Source: Polyangiaceae bacterium (GTDB taxonomy: Bacteria; Myxococcota_A; Polyangia; Polyangiales; Polyangiaceae). From it: a DNA stretch of 50,565 bases. Positions 32,859 to 40,868 of the stretch are shown here, piece after piece. Below the pieces are notes generated by a model. It ran no database searches, had not been told where the DNA came from, and saw only the letters and a program-made list of their open reading frames with translations. The position numbers and the translations under genes are program-made. The stretch spans positions 1-50,565 of the forward strand of contig JAFGBI010000228.1 of the NCBI GenBank assembly GCA_016933275.1, in the 5' to 3' direction. Every line of letters begins with the position of its first letter. The first letter of the stretch is position 1.

Positions 32859-34697
32859 GTGACCGTGGATCCCCAGGCGCTCCTCGCACGGTTGGGTGCG
32901 TGCCACGTTCTCGGCTGCCGCCCAAGGGGATACGGCCCGCGGGAGTACGGCCGGTATGTGGGCGTCATCGCTACGTCCTTGGTGCTGCTCCTCGACCCCA
33001 TCCCCGCGGTGGCGCAACCCGCGACGAACCCAGGGGCGTCGGAGGTCGACGGGGCAGCCACGGATGGTGCCGCATCCCCGACCACCGTCGATGCGATCGC
33101 GCCCGCGGAGCGTGGGGCCCCGGATACCTGGGGACGAACCGATCCTCCCCCTCCTGACCGGGATCGCCTCGAGCCGAGACGAGACACGCCCCGCTCCAAG
33201 ACGCGTCCTTGTCCGGCGCTGCCGGAAGCGGGAGAGCCCTGCGAGCCGTCGACGAGGAGCCACCCTCCGGATCGAGGGGAACGGAGCCCCGATTTCCCGG
33301 CGCCGCGACACCGCGCCGGGGAGCTGCGAGTGCGGTACACGCTCGAGGCAATCGAGATCCGTGGCAATGGTCGGACGCACTCGAGGGTGATCCTCCGCTA
33401 CGTCCCCTTCGAGCCTGGAGACTCCTTCGATGTCGCTGATTCGTCGGTCGAGCTTACGCGCTATCGGCTCCTCGGGACCGGGTTCTTCAGGGATGTCCAG
33501 TTCTCTCTTCGGCGCGGCTCCCAACGCGGACAGGTGATCCTCGTCATCGACGTCGTGGAGCGCAACACGATGGTCGTCAACGGGGTCTGGCTCGGCCTGT
33601 CCACGGACCGCGACCCAGCCGGCCACAAGCGCCCGCTGACGTCCTTCGGCGGGATCGACGTCGCGGAGACGAACCTCGGCGGGACTGGCATCACGCTCGG
33701 TTCGGCAGTCGGCGTCGCCCAGGATCAGCTCGCCTTGCGTCTTCGCTTCATCGACCCCGCCATCGCGAACACCGAACTGCTCGTCGGCGCCGAACTACTC
33801 TACAACGACGCGCTGGACTTCTTCGGAAACGCGGCCGTCAAATACCAGGCACCTGCGCAGGACAAGCTTCGCGATTTCGCCGTTCTCCCATACACCCGCT
33901 TCGGCGGCAGCGCAGGAACGGGGCTGGATCTCTCCGTCGCGAGCCAACTCTGGCTCCACTATCGGCTGGAGACGATCGACGCCGAGGTCCCGGTGGCGGC
34001 GGTGCATTCGCGGAACGGATACCAACCCCTCGAACCGATCGATTTCGACGTCGAACCGGGGGACAGCATCCTGTCCGCGGTCCGGGCCACGTTTAGCTAC
34101 GACACGCGCGACCACCCGTTCCTGCCGCAGCGCGGCTGGCTCGCGCGGTTCTCGGGTGAGTTCGCGCTCTCACCGTTGGGTAGCGACTACGCTTACCAGA
34201 AGATCGAGGCGCAGGCGTCGCACTGGTGGCGCCTACCTTGGCGTCACGTCGTGCGGCTCGAGCTCTTCGGGGGAGCCATCGCGGGCCACGCCCCCTTCTT
34301 CGAACAGTACTATGTGGGCGATTTCTCCGACTTCCTCGCGAGTCGAGCCCTGGCTCTGAACTTCGATCGGCGGCCCCCCACGAACTTCCTCGGCACCGCG
34401 ATCGCGGAGGTACGCCGCGGTCATTTCGTAGGCAAGCTCGGCCTGGAGTATCGAGTCCCACTCTACCGCGGTCGTCGATCCGTTTTCGGCATTGATGCCT
34501 TCGCGAGCGGCGGCATCTTCGCGATAGCGTCACAGCACGATCTCGATGACCCGCCCTCACTCTACTCCGGAGCTGCGCGCATCCCCGCCGATGTGACGGG
34601 CAACCTCGGCTTGCGCATGGACACGAGCGCGGGTGGCTTGACGTTCGCCTTCTCCAACCTCATCGGCTTCGCCCCGCCCGGGTGGGTGGAACGGTAA
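32859..34697 (+). CDS. Omp85/BamA-superfamily outer-membrane protein
   Basis: A 612-residue protein. An export signal with a long N-region (hydrophobic GVIATSLVLLLDPIPAVAQ around residues 35-53) is followed by a disordered Pro/Arg-rich stretch. One POTRA domain spans about 155-235 (LEAIEIRGNGRTHSRVILRY, YRLLGTGFFRDVQFSL). A 16-stranded barrel typical of the bacterial surface antigen family follows from about 245, with YDTRDHPFLPQRGWLARFS near 410 and FGIDAFASGGIFA near 545. It is shorter than BamA (one POTRA, not five), so it is a TamA-like or lineage-specific translocase or porin. The GTG start is used; the ribosome site is weak. It is coupled by TAATG to the next gene. Confidence 0.88.
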   Translation: MTVDPQALLARLGACHVLGCRPRGYGPREYGRYVGVIATSLVLLLDPIPAVAQPATNPGASEVDGAATDGAASPTTVDAIAPAERGAPDTWGRTDPPPPDRDRLEPRRDTPRSKTRPCPALPEAGEPCEPSTRSHPPDRGERSPDFPAPRHRAGELRVRYTLEAIEIRGNGRTHSRVILRYVPFEPGDSFDVADSSVELTRYRLLGTGFFRDVQFSLRRGSQRGQVILVIDVVERNTMVVNGVWLGLSTDRDPAGHKRPLTSFGGIDVAETNLGGTGITLGSAVGVAQDQLALRLRFIDPAIANTELLVGAELLYNDALDFFGNAAVKYQAPAQDKLRDFAVLPYTRFGGSAGTGLDLSVASQLWLHYRLETIDAEVPVAAVHSRNGYQPLEPIDFDVEPGDSILSAVRATFSYDTRDHPFLPQRGWLARFSGEFALSPLGSDYAYQKIEAQASHWWRLPWRHVVRLELFGGAIAGHAPFFEQYYVGDFSDFLASRALALNFDRRPPTNFLGTAIAEVRRGHFVGKLGLEYRVPLYRGRRSVFGIDAFASGGIFAIASQHDLDDPPSLYSGAARIPADVTGNLGLRMDTSAGGLTFAFSNLIGFAPPGWVER

Positions 34698-35446
34698 TGG
34701 CGAGTGATGCCTGGTGGCCCCGATTCCGGGCGGTCCCTCGTCGGTCCGCGGGGCGGGCGTGGGCCCTCTCTTGGATCGTCGCGTGGCTCCTAGTCACGGT
34801 AGGTCCTAGGACGGCGCACGGCGAGCCCCCCAAGCCCCCCCCGCCCCGACCTGCCGCGTTCCAGTGGGACCAAGCGAAAAAGAGCCTCTACGTGAGCCTC
34901 GCCTTCCGCGACGCCGTGAGCGCACAGATCCAGGAGAAGCTCGGGCGTGGCCTGCCAACGACCATCGTCTTCACCGGCGCCATCTTCCGCCCGGGCGTGA
35001 GCCAGCCATTGTCGACCACCGCCCAGACCTGCCGAATTACTTGGCACGTCTGGGACGAGGTCTACTTGATAGAGGTCGTGCGCCCGGGCTCGACACGCCT
35101 AGAGCGGTCACTGAACGTCAACGGTGTGCTGCGGCGGTGCGCCGAAGTCGGCGGCACCACCGCGGCGCGGTGGCTGCTGGCAGGGACCAGCTCCCAGATC
35201 CCGCCGGGCGTCCCCATCTACCTCCATGGTAAGGTGCAGGTGAATCCGGTGAGTCCGGATGTCTTGCAGAGGATCCGGCGTTGGGTGAGCCGCCCCTCCG
35301 GCACTGGCGTCGCCGCCCCCGGCGACGCGCTGTTCAGTACGTTCACCGGCCTCTTTCTGCAGCGGGTGGGGGAGGCAGAGCGGGAGCTCGAGATCCTCAC
35401 CAACGTACTGACCCCCGTTATCCCCCCCGACCCCCCACCCGGGTAG
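34697..35446 (+). CDS. Exported protein of unknown function (DUF4390-like)
   Basis: A 249-residue protein with a signal peptide (WALSWIVAWLLVTVGPRTAHGEP, cleavage after AHG likely). The mature part is a beta-rich domain: KKSLYVSLAFRDAVSAQIQEKL, then GLPTTIVFTGAIFRPG and CRITWHVWDEVYLIEVVRPG. It resembles DUF4390 proteins, where a short helix precedes meander strands. The ATG at 34697 overlaps the Omp85 stop as TAATG, so the pair is translationally coupled and this is probably a periplasmic partner of the barrel. Its TAG stop is 4 bp before the CTAG edge of element copy E. Confidence 0.82.
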   Translation: MASDAWWPRFRAVPRRSAGRAWALSWIVAWLLVTVGPRTAHGEPPKPPPPRPAAFQWDQAKKSLYVSLAFRDAVSAQIQEKLGRGLPTTIVFTGAIFRPGVSQPLSTTAQTCRITWHVWDEVYLIEVVRPGSTRLERSLNVNGVLRRCAEVGGTTAARWLLAGTSSQIPPGVPIYLHGKVQVNPVSPDVLQRIRRWVSRPSGTGVAAPGDALFSTFTGLFLQRVGEAERELEILTNVLTPVIPPDPPPG

Positions 35447-35450
35447 GTCC

Positions 35451-35610
35451 CTAGAGCAGCAATCAGGTTGATTGCTGCGTCAAGTCAACAACCTAGAGCA
35501 ACGAACCGTCAGCAGACTTCTCCAGAGGCAGCGCTGGAAACGCGTCTGTGCGAGGCGAGGACGCTTTTCTGGCGCTGCCGTTGCTGTTGGCAACCTGATC
35601 GGTGCTCTAG
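35451..35610 (-). repeat. Palindromic CTAG element, copy E (complete, both ends CTAG)
   Basis: The best-preserved copy, reversed. The 42-bp module is 35451-35492, with a perfect hairpin at 35456-35478. The 118-bp core is 35493-35610, closed by CTAG at both ends. Core hairpin arms 35527-35546 and 35560-35579 match at 17 of 20 positions around a 13-nt loop. Terminal inverted repeats are CTAGAGCA-(3 nt)-ATCAGGTTG. The arms differ in sequence from copy B yet still pair with each other. It sits between convergent genes. Confidence 0.92.
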
Positions 35611-35638
35611 TCCGGGTCCAGTCCTCACCCGCGAGGGT

Positions 35639-36322
35639 CTAGTCGAACAGGTCCGCGCTGCCTGCCCCCGCCGGCGTGGAAGGCGCCGGGTAGGTGGCAA
35701 GGATGGCGATGGTGTAGAATCGATACTGGTGCTGGATCGCCGTCCAATCCACGGCGGGCAGCGTCCGCTTCACGCACTTGGCAGCCTTCTGGGCCGCAGG
35801 TCCGCGCCAGTCGCCGCTTGCTCCGGGGAAGACGACCACGCGCTTGTCATGGAAGTCGATCTGCATGACATAGTTGATCGATCCCGCCTTGGACTCTCGC
35901 GGGGCGCAGTCGGCATTCTCCTGGATCGCCTTCGACAGCGCCTGCTCGAAGAACGGTAGATCGTCGCAGAGAGGCCCCTCTTGCCCCTTGGAAGCCGGGG
36001 ACGGTGCGCACTTGACCTTCTGCAGGGGGCCGAGCTTGACCCGGTCCTCCTTGTAGCGAGCCTGCTCTGCCTGCCGTGCGAGCGCAGACACCAGGGCCTC
36101 GGCGCTGGACGGGGCCGAGGCCGAAGTCGCGATCGGCGTCACCGCAGGCCGCCGCATCAGGTAGAGCGGAACCGCAATGAGAACCAGGAGGACGACCACG
36201 GCGACGACGAGCTGGGCGCGGAGCGGTCGATCCGAGCCGGGCGAGCTCGGACGCCCCACACCGAGCCGGCGGACGCTCGGTTCGCTGGAAGAAGGAAACG
36301 TCGGACGCTGCGGGCGGACCAT
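35639..36322 (-). CDS. Single-pass membrane protein of unknown function
   Basis: A 227-residue protein. The ATG at 36322 (MVRPQRPTF) is preferred to the frame opening at 36346. A Pro/Ser-rich N-terminus precedes one membrane span near residues 36-58 (AQLVVAVVVLLVLIAVPLYL). The outer domain carries four Cys (VKCAPSP, PLCDDLPFF, ADCAPRE, AKCVKR) and a strand pattern (NYVMQIDFHDKRVVVFPG). The layout resembles juxtamembrane sensor parts of myxobacterial signalling proteins. It starts 46 bp downstream of the kinase-FHA gene stop on the same strand, suggesting a shared signalling operon. No known family is assigned. Confidence 0.75.
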   Translation of the reverse strand: MVRPQRPTFPSSSEPSVRRLGVGRPSSPGSDRPLRAQLVVAVVVLLVLIAVPLYLMRRPAVTPIATSASAPSSAEALVSALARQAEQARYKEDRVKLGPLQKVKCAPSPASKGQEGPLCDDLPFFEQALSKAIQENADCAPRESKAGSINYVMQIDFHDKRVVVFPGASGDWRGPAAQKAAKCVKRTLPAVDWTAIQHQYRFYTIAILATYPAPSTPAGAGSADLFD

Positions 36323-36368
36323 TGGGCACGGGTCAGCGCGGCGCAAACCGCGGCGACAAGCTCCAGGA

Positions 36369-38060
36369 TCAATCGTCGAGGAGCGCTTGTGGTGGCTGAC
36401 CCGGCTCGGCCTTGATGATGGTGGCAGCGAGATCGAGCGCTTCCGGCATCAGCCCCTGGACCTGAGAGACGACCTGTTCGACGACGTGGCGGGCCTCATC
36501 GACACCCGGTCCAGTCATGGCGACGGCGAACTTGAGCGGACCTATGCGCCCGGCCGTCACGGGCACGATACTCAATAGCAGGACCTCGGTGAGCTCGACC
36601 ACGCGCTGCGCGGCGCGCCGGAGTGCCAGCATCTCGAGAATGGTGGGACGGTCGGTCGGATTGCGGTTGGGGCCGCGAACATGATACCGCGCCACCGTCA
36701 AGGCAACGTTGTTCCAAGTGGAGAACCCGATCTCATCCTGTAGGGCGCGGAGGAAATGATCGCGCCGAAGCAGACCCGTGAGGCCATCCCGTTCGTTGAG
36801 GTAGGCGGTGGCGCGCTGGTGGGCGGCGCTCGCGTCCTGAAAGCTCACGAGCTTCATCCGACACTCGCCGAGTTGAACATCCCCACCGTGGAGGAGCGCC
36901 ACCGTCTTCTTGCGATCGAAGCTGTGGTCCGCGTAGGTGCCATTCGTGCTCCCGACGTCCTCGATCACCCAGGAGCCAGCTTGCCACCGCGCCACGGCAT
37001 GGGACCCAGAGACGGTCGCCTCTGGCACGGAGATGTCCTGATTGCTCCGCCGCCCGATCGTCATCGTCGGCTTGTCGAGCGGGAAGATGCGCCCCGCGAG
37101 CTCCGTCGCATTAGTGGCGAAGGTGCAGAGCAGCGACTGCGCCCCAGGTACGAACGCCTCCATCGCCCCGCGCCCGAGCGGAGGTCCCGGCGCGATCCGC
37201 TCGCGCGGCATCTGGACCTGGCTGGTCGTGAGCGCCGAGGGGTTGAAGAAGCGAAGGCGCCGCGCCTGGGGCCGGAGCTCGACGTCTTCGGCCAGACAGC
37301 GGAAGATCTGCTTCACTTCGTCGACCGAGAGCCCCGCGGGCACGTCGAACATGATCTGCGACCGCATCGGCTTGGCGCGTGGCCGATACCCCGGCTCGGG
37401 CACGCGGCAGGTCCACATCTCCCAGAGCGTGAGACCGAGAGCGTACATGTCGTCCTCCATGCTCGCGCCGCCAGACCGAAGGCGCTCGGGAGACATGTAG
37501 TTCGGCGTACCCCCATCGGGGGGAGCGCCCGGGCGGCGGGCGCTCAGACGCGCACGTTCCTGAGCGAACCCGAAGTCTAAGATGACCGCGCGGTCGCCGG
37601 TGACCATGATGTTCCCGGGCTTCAGATCGCCATGGACGAGCCCCTGCGCGTGGATCGCCGCCAGCCCGGCTGCCGCCTCGCTCGCGATCTTCCGGAATTC
37701 GTCCGCCGTGTAGCCCCCCTGCGCCTTGCGCCGACGGATGTGTGTGTGCAGGGTCTGCCCAGCGATGTGCTCCATCACCATGACCGGACCCCAAGGACTG
37801 GGCGCGAGGTCGTGAACTCGACAAACGTTGGGGTGGCTCACGGAGCGGGCCAGCAGGAGCTCCTGACGGAGCGCCTCGTCGTCGCCGGGCATTCGCGATT
37901 CTTCACGAACCACCTTGAGCGCCACGGGCTGCTGGGTACTACGGTCGTAGGCGAGGAAGACCTCACCCATGCCGCCCTTGCCGAGGCTCTGGCGGATCTC
38001 GTAACGGTCGTTGACGACCGTCCCCTGCGCGAGAGGGGCGACGCTGCGGTTGTTGGCCAT
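36369..38060 (-). CDS. Ser/Thr protein kinase - FHA - degenerate GGDEF fusion
   Basis: A 563-residue cytosolic signalling protein. The kinase domain spans about residues 18-290 and is catalytically complete: GKGGMGEVF glycine loop, VALKVV lysine, HGDLKPGN catalytic loop near 141 (HGD in place of HRD), DFGFA near 161 and NYMSPERL near 188. An FHA phosphothreonine-binding domain lies at about 333-410 (TIGRRSNQDISVPEATVSGSHA; EDVGSTNGTY). It is followed by a GGDEF-like domain from about 420 (ERDGLTGLLRRDHFLRAL) that lacks a recognisable GGDEF loop, so cyclase activity is unlikely. The ATG at 38060 is chosen over the longer frame to 38210. The opposite strand carries the riboswitch leader. Confidence 0.9.
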   Translation of the reverse strand: MANNRSVAPLAQGTVVNDRYEIRQSLGKGGMGEVFLAYDRSTQQPVALKVVREESRMPGDDEALRQELLLARSVSHPNVCRVHDLAPSPWGPVMVMEHIAGQTLHTHIRRRKAQGGYTADEFRKIASEAAAGLAAIHAQGLVHGDLKPGNIMVTGDRAVILDFGFAQERARLSARRPGAPPDGGTPNYMSPERLRSGGASMEDDMYALGLTLWEMWTCRVPEPGYRPRAKPMRSQIMFDVPAGLSVDEVKQIFRCLAEDVELRPQARRLRFFNPSALTTSQVQMPRERIAPGPPLGRGAMEAFVPGAQSLLCTFATNATELAGRIFPLDKPTMTIGRRSNQDISVPEATVSGSHAVARWQAGSWVIEDVGSTNGTYADHSFDRKKTVALLHGGDVQLGECRMKLVSFQDASAAHQRATAYLNERDGLTGLLRRDHFLRALQDEIGFSTWNNVALTVARYHVRGPNRNPTDRPTILEMLALRRAAQRVVELTEVLLLSIVPVTAGRIGPLKFAVAMTGPGVDEARHVVEQVVSQVQGLMPEALDLAATIIKAEPGQPPQALLDD

Positions 38061-38227
38061 CCGAATCAAAGGGGGGCAGTGCTTCGGCTCTACGCCCAAG
38101 GAAGCGTCGTCGATCTGACCCGATTCTTCAATCAACAACCGAATCTCGGCCGGATTCGCTCGCCGAACGGGTCCCCTGGCCGCTCGGCTCCCCTCACCGT
38201 CCCCGCTCACCGGCAGGGCTTGTCGCT

Positions 38228-38400
38228 GCCCGAGAATTCGTGGTATCGGCGCGAGCCGCGGCTGGCATCAGGAAGGCCGGTGCGGATCCGGCATGCCCCG
38301 CTACCTTCACCAGGAATCACGGCGGCAGAGAGCCCCTGGGCGACAAGCCTGGGAAGGTGCTGCCTGAAGACGAGCCGGCAGCCAGGGAACCGCCCACGCT
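38228..38400 (+). promoter_or_regulatory. Cobalamin-type riboswitch
   Basis: This has the conserved landmarks of the adenosylcobalamin riboswitch. GGAAGGCCGGTGCGGATCCGG (about 38271-38291) forms the P5 stem CCGG/CCGG with the GGTG and ATCC core. The ATGCCCCGCTACC segment follows. A B12-box-like GCAGCCAGGGAACCGCCC lies at 38378-38395, after a TGAAGACGAGCC approach. A long G+C-rich hairpin and a ribosome site follow before the ATG at 38555. The downstream lipoprotein gene on the same strand is broken. Confidence is limited because I cannot score it against a covariance model. Confidence 0.7.
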
Positions 38401-38454
38401 CGCCGGGGTTGCCAGTAGACGTCGCTCCGACAACACGGCGCCTCGGGGAGAAAG

Positions 38455-38546
38455 GGGGCAGGCAGGACGGTGGTGCGACGAGCCGTCCCTCCCCTGCCGA
38501 TCGTCACCGGCCCTTCTTCGGCGGGCCGGTGACGGTCAGATCGGGA
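38455..38546 (+). terminator. Two strong hairpins forming a possible riboswitch expression platform
   Basis: The first hairpin pairs GGCAGG...CCTGCC with an inner GACGG/CCGTC (about 38461-38498). The second has a perfect 11-bp stem GTCACCGGCCC (38503-38513) and GGGCCGGTGAC (38523-38533), extended by CCGATC/GATCGG outside. No U-tract follows, so control could be by anti-termination without classical U-run or by hiding the GGGAAACG ribosome site just after 38540. Confidence 0.5.
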
Positions 38547-38554
38547 AACGAACC

Positions 38555-39127
38555 ATGACCGACGGATCGAAGCGAACGATGGGAGCGTGTTTGGCGGTGG
38601 GGCTCCTCGCTGGATGCACAAGCGATAGCCGGCCGATCACCGCACTCCATGCGGGCGGCTCTGCTGGCAGGGACGAACGCGCGGCGGTCGCCGGCGGACG
38701 AGCCGGATCGGGGCTCGTCTCGGGCGGGGCCGGCGGCGACGCCGCCACCGCGAACGGGGAAGGTGGCTCGAGCAGCCAGGCGCTCTAGCCACTCGCCATC
38801 CTCGGCTCCTGCGTCGACGACTACGGCACGATCCACGAGATCGATGCGAAAGCCTCGACCCCGGGGTGGGACGAGCGTATTCGAGGTCCTCGAGTGCTCG
38901 AACGACGAGAGCTACCTCGTCGCGCACGACGCGGACACGAACGAGGCTTCCCCGAGGACTATGGCCGCTTCGACTGGGCCACGGTGGACGGCTCCCTCGA
39001 CTTCTGCCGGACGGCCTTCGCTGCCGAGAGCATCGAGGACGCCCTCGCCACACGGGCGACGAGCGCCTCCGATCCGGGAAATGCCGGCTGCGGTGGCTTC
39101 GCCTGGAGCGAGCTCGGCTACGACTGA
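38555..39127 (+). pseudogene. Decayed lipoprotein gene downstream of the cobalamin riboswitch
   Basis: The ATG at 38555 reads a lipoprotein signal (MGACLAVGLLAGC, lipobox LLAGC) and a Gly/Ala/Ser-rich linker that ends at TAG (38786-38788). Protein-like sequence then continues in the same frame (ILGSCVDDYGTIHEIDAKAS, about 38796-38855). It shifts to a second frame (VFEVLECSNDESYLVAHDAD, about 38878-38945), then to a third (EDYGRFDWATVDGSLDFCRT) to the TGA at 39127. Joined, the pieces make one coherent exported domain ending GCGGFAWSELGYD, a type I associate with myxobacterial lipoproteins. So one stop and two frameshifts interrupt a former gene of about 190 residues. Sequencing error at two or three sites is an alternative. 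Confidence 0.7.
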
Positions 39128-39154
39128 CGAGCTCGGGCCCGGCCCACACGATCG

Positions 39155-40849
39155 TCAGCGCCGGCCACGATCGACGAGCTCGATGCCCTGCCAGAGCCAC
39201 AGGCGCGCACCGTCGGTGGAGAGCGCGACTGCGAGGGCACCCGAGGCGGCAGCGTGGATCGCGGGGTTGGGGATGAAGAGCGGCAGGATGTCCTGAGGTC
39301 GCCACCGCCGGGGGGCAGGCAGGGCACAAAGGCCCGCTCCCCGCGGGCCAATTCGTGCCCGCACCTCGGCGAGCGCGCGAGGAAACCCGCCGAGGGCGTC
39401 GACCAGGTGCCGCTCGAGGGCAGCTTCGCCGCTATGTACGCGGCCCTCCGCGTGGGAGCAGACAACCTCCCGATCGAGCCCGCGGGCTCGGGCGACCTCG
39501 CCGACGAAGGAGTCGTACACCATGACGAGCTCCCGCTCGAGCGCGTCGCGCTCGCCTTCGGAGAACGGGCGCGCCACAGAGGCCATGTCGGACCGTTCGC
39601 CTCGCTTCACGACCTCGACCGCGATCCCGAGCCGCTCGAGCAGGGCTCCGATCGCCACGCGGACGGCAACGACCCCGATCGACCCCGTTATCGTCGTCTT
39701 CTCCGCGACGATCGCGTGCGCGCCGAGCCCGACCAGATACCCCCCGCTCGCCGCCACGTCCTCGAAGCAAGCAACCACCGGCTTCGTCTCCGCGAGACGC
39801 CGCACCTCATGCAGCATTCGATCGGACACGAGCACACTCCCGCCCGGGGAATTGACGAGGAGGATCACGCCCTGCGCGCGCCGATCCTCCCGGACGGCTT
39901 CGGTGGCCCGAGCTAGCTCCTCGGCCGTGGCGACAGGCATCCCCGGCCACGGCGGAGCGTGGGCGATGGGCCCGCGCAGCTCGACCACGGCGATGTAGGG
40001 TCTGCGCCACGGCGCCCGGAAGCCGCGGTGGCGACGCCGAGCGTAGAGCCGCGCTGGGATGACCGGGACCTCATCGTCCCGGCTCGGCTGGAGCCGCATC
40101 GGGAGCTCATCCTGGTAGGCTTCGCCGTCGACGAGGCCGAGCTCGACCGCCAAGCTCGCGGGGAAAGGGCCCTCGTCAATCCACTGCTCCGCTCGCCCGC
40201 GGGTCACCCCACGGCCCTGGGCCAGGGCGTCCACGAGCTCGCGGTGCGCCACGTCGAGGAGTGCCTGGACCTGCTCGCGTTGCTCCGCGCTCATGGACCG
40301 TGACGCGAGCTGTTCCCCGGCTGCCTTGTAGCGCCCCTGCGCGAAGACCTCGGGCTCGATCCCGAGCTCATCGAGGGCTCCCTTCAGGTAGGGCGACTCC
40401 ACGGCGAAGCCGAGCGGGGCCAGGTGAGAATGGGGACCGACGAGCACGCGATCGGCCGCGACGGCCAGGTAGGTCATCCGGGTCCCCCCGCCCTCGGGCA
40501 GGTAAACGACCACCCTTTTTCCCCCCGCGCGGACCTCGTCGAAGATGCGGCGGAGCGCGGTCGCCCGAGTAGTCCCGGAAGCGAACGAACGGATCACCAC
40601 CAGCCATCCCGCGACCCTAGGATCGGTCACCGTGTCCTGGGCAAGCGCGCGCAGATCCTCGAGCGCCCACGGCTGCCGACGCGATCCCCACGGCTTGCTC
40701 GGCGCCGGCACCTCGGCGACGGACCCGTCGAGCTCCAGGCGCAAGAAGGCTCCCTTCGGGCAGGCCCGTGCTCGCCGCCACCAGAGGAGCGGAAGGAGCA
40801 GGAAGACCAGGAGATCCTGGAGGAGGACCATCAGCAGGCGGATCAACAT
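39155..40849 (-). CDS. sppA: Signal peptide peptidase SppA (long, duplicated type)
   Basis: Membrane-bound serine-lysine protease of family S49 that digests released signal peptides. At 564 residues it matches the 67-kDa type with two related halves. The N-terminal anchor is LMVLLQDLLVFLLLPLLWW. The first half gives the catalytic Lys in GRYKAAGEQL near residue 175. The second half gives LLVNSPGGSVLVSDRM near 328 and the nucleophile Ser in EDVAASGGYLVGLGA near 364, followed by TTITGSIGVVAVRV. The C-terminus ends with a hydrophobic stretch. The gene is convergent with the decayed lipoprotein gene and is followed upstream by the lipoprotein/TonB-receptor pair on the same strand. Confidence 0.93.
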   Translation of the reverse strand: MLIRLLMVLLQDLLVFLLLPLLWWRRARACPKGAFLRLELDGSVAEVPAPSKPWGSRRQPWALEDLRALAQDTVTDPRVAGWLVVIRSFASGTTRATALRRIFDEVRAGGKRVVVYLPEGGGTRMTYLAVAADRVLVGPHSHLAPLGFAVESPYLKGALDELGIEPEVFAQGRYKAAGEQLASRSMSAEQREQVQALLDVAHRELVDALAQGRGVTRGRAEQWIDEGPFPASLAVELGLVDGEAYQDELPMRLQPSRDDEVPVIPARLYARRRHRGFRAPWRRPYIAVVELRGPIAHAPPWPGMPVATAEELARATEAVREDRRAQGVILLVNSPGGSVLVSDRMLHEVRRLAETKPVVACFEDVAASGGYLVGLGAHAIVAEKTTITGSIGVVAVRVAIGALLERLGIAVEVVKRGERSDMASVARPFSEGERDALERELVMVYDSFVGEVARARGLDREVVCSHAEGRVHSGEAALERHLVDALGGFPRALAEVRARIGPRGAGLCALPAPRRWRPQDILPLFIPNPAIHAAASGALAVALSTDGARLWLWQGIELVDRGRR

Positions 40850-40868
40850 GGGATCTCGGGGAGCGCGG

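Noticed and set aside
38775..38788. GGCGCTCTAG at the premature TAG of the decayed lipoprotein, resembling an element edge
   Set aside because: Only about 10 bases match and no hairpin follows, so an excision scar cannot be told from chance.
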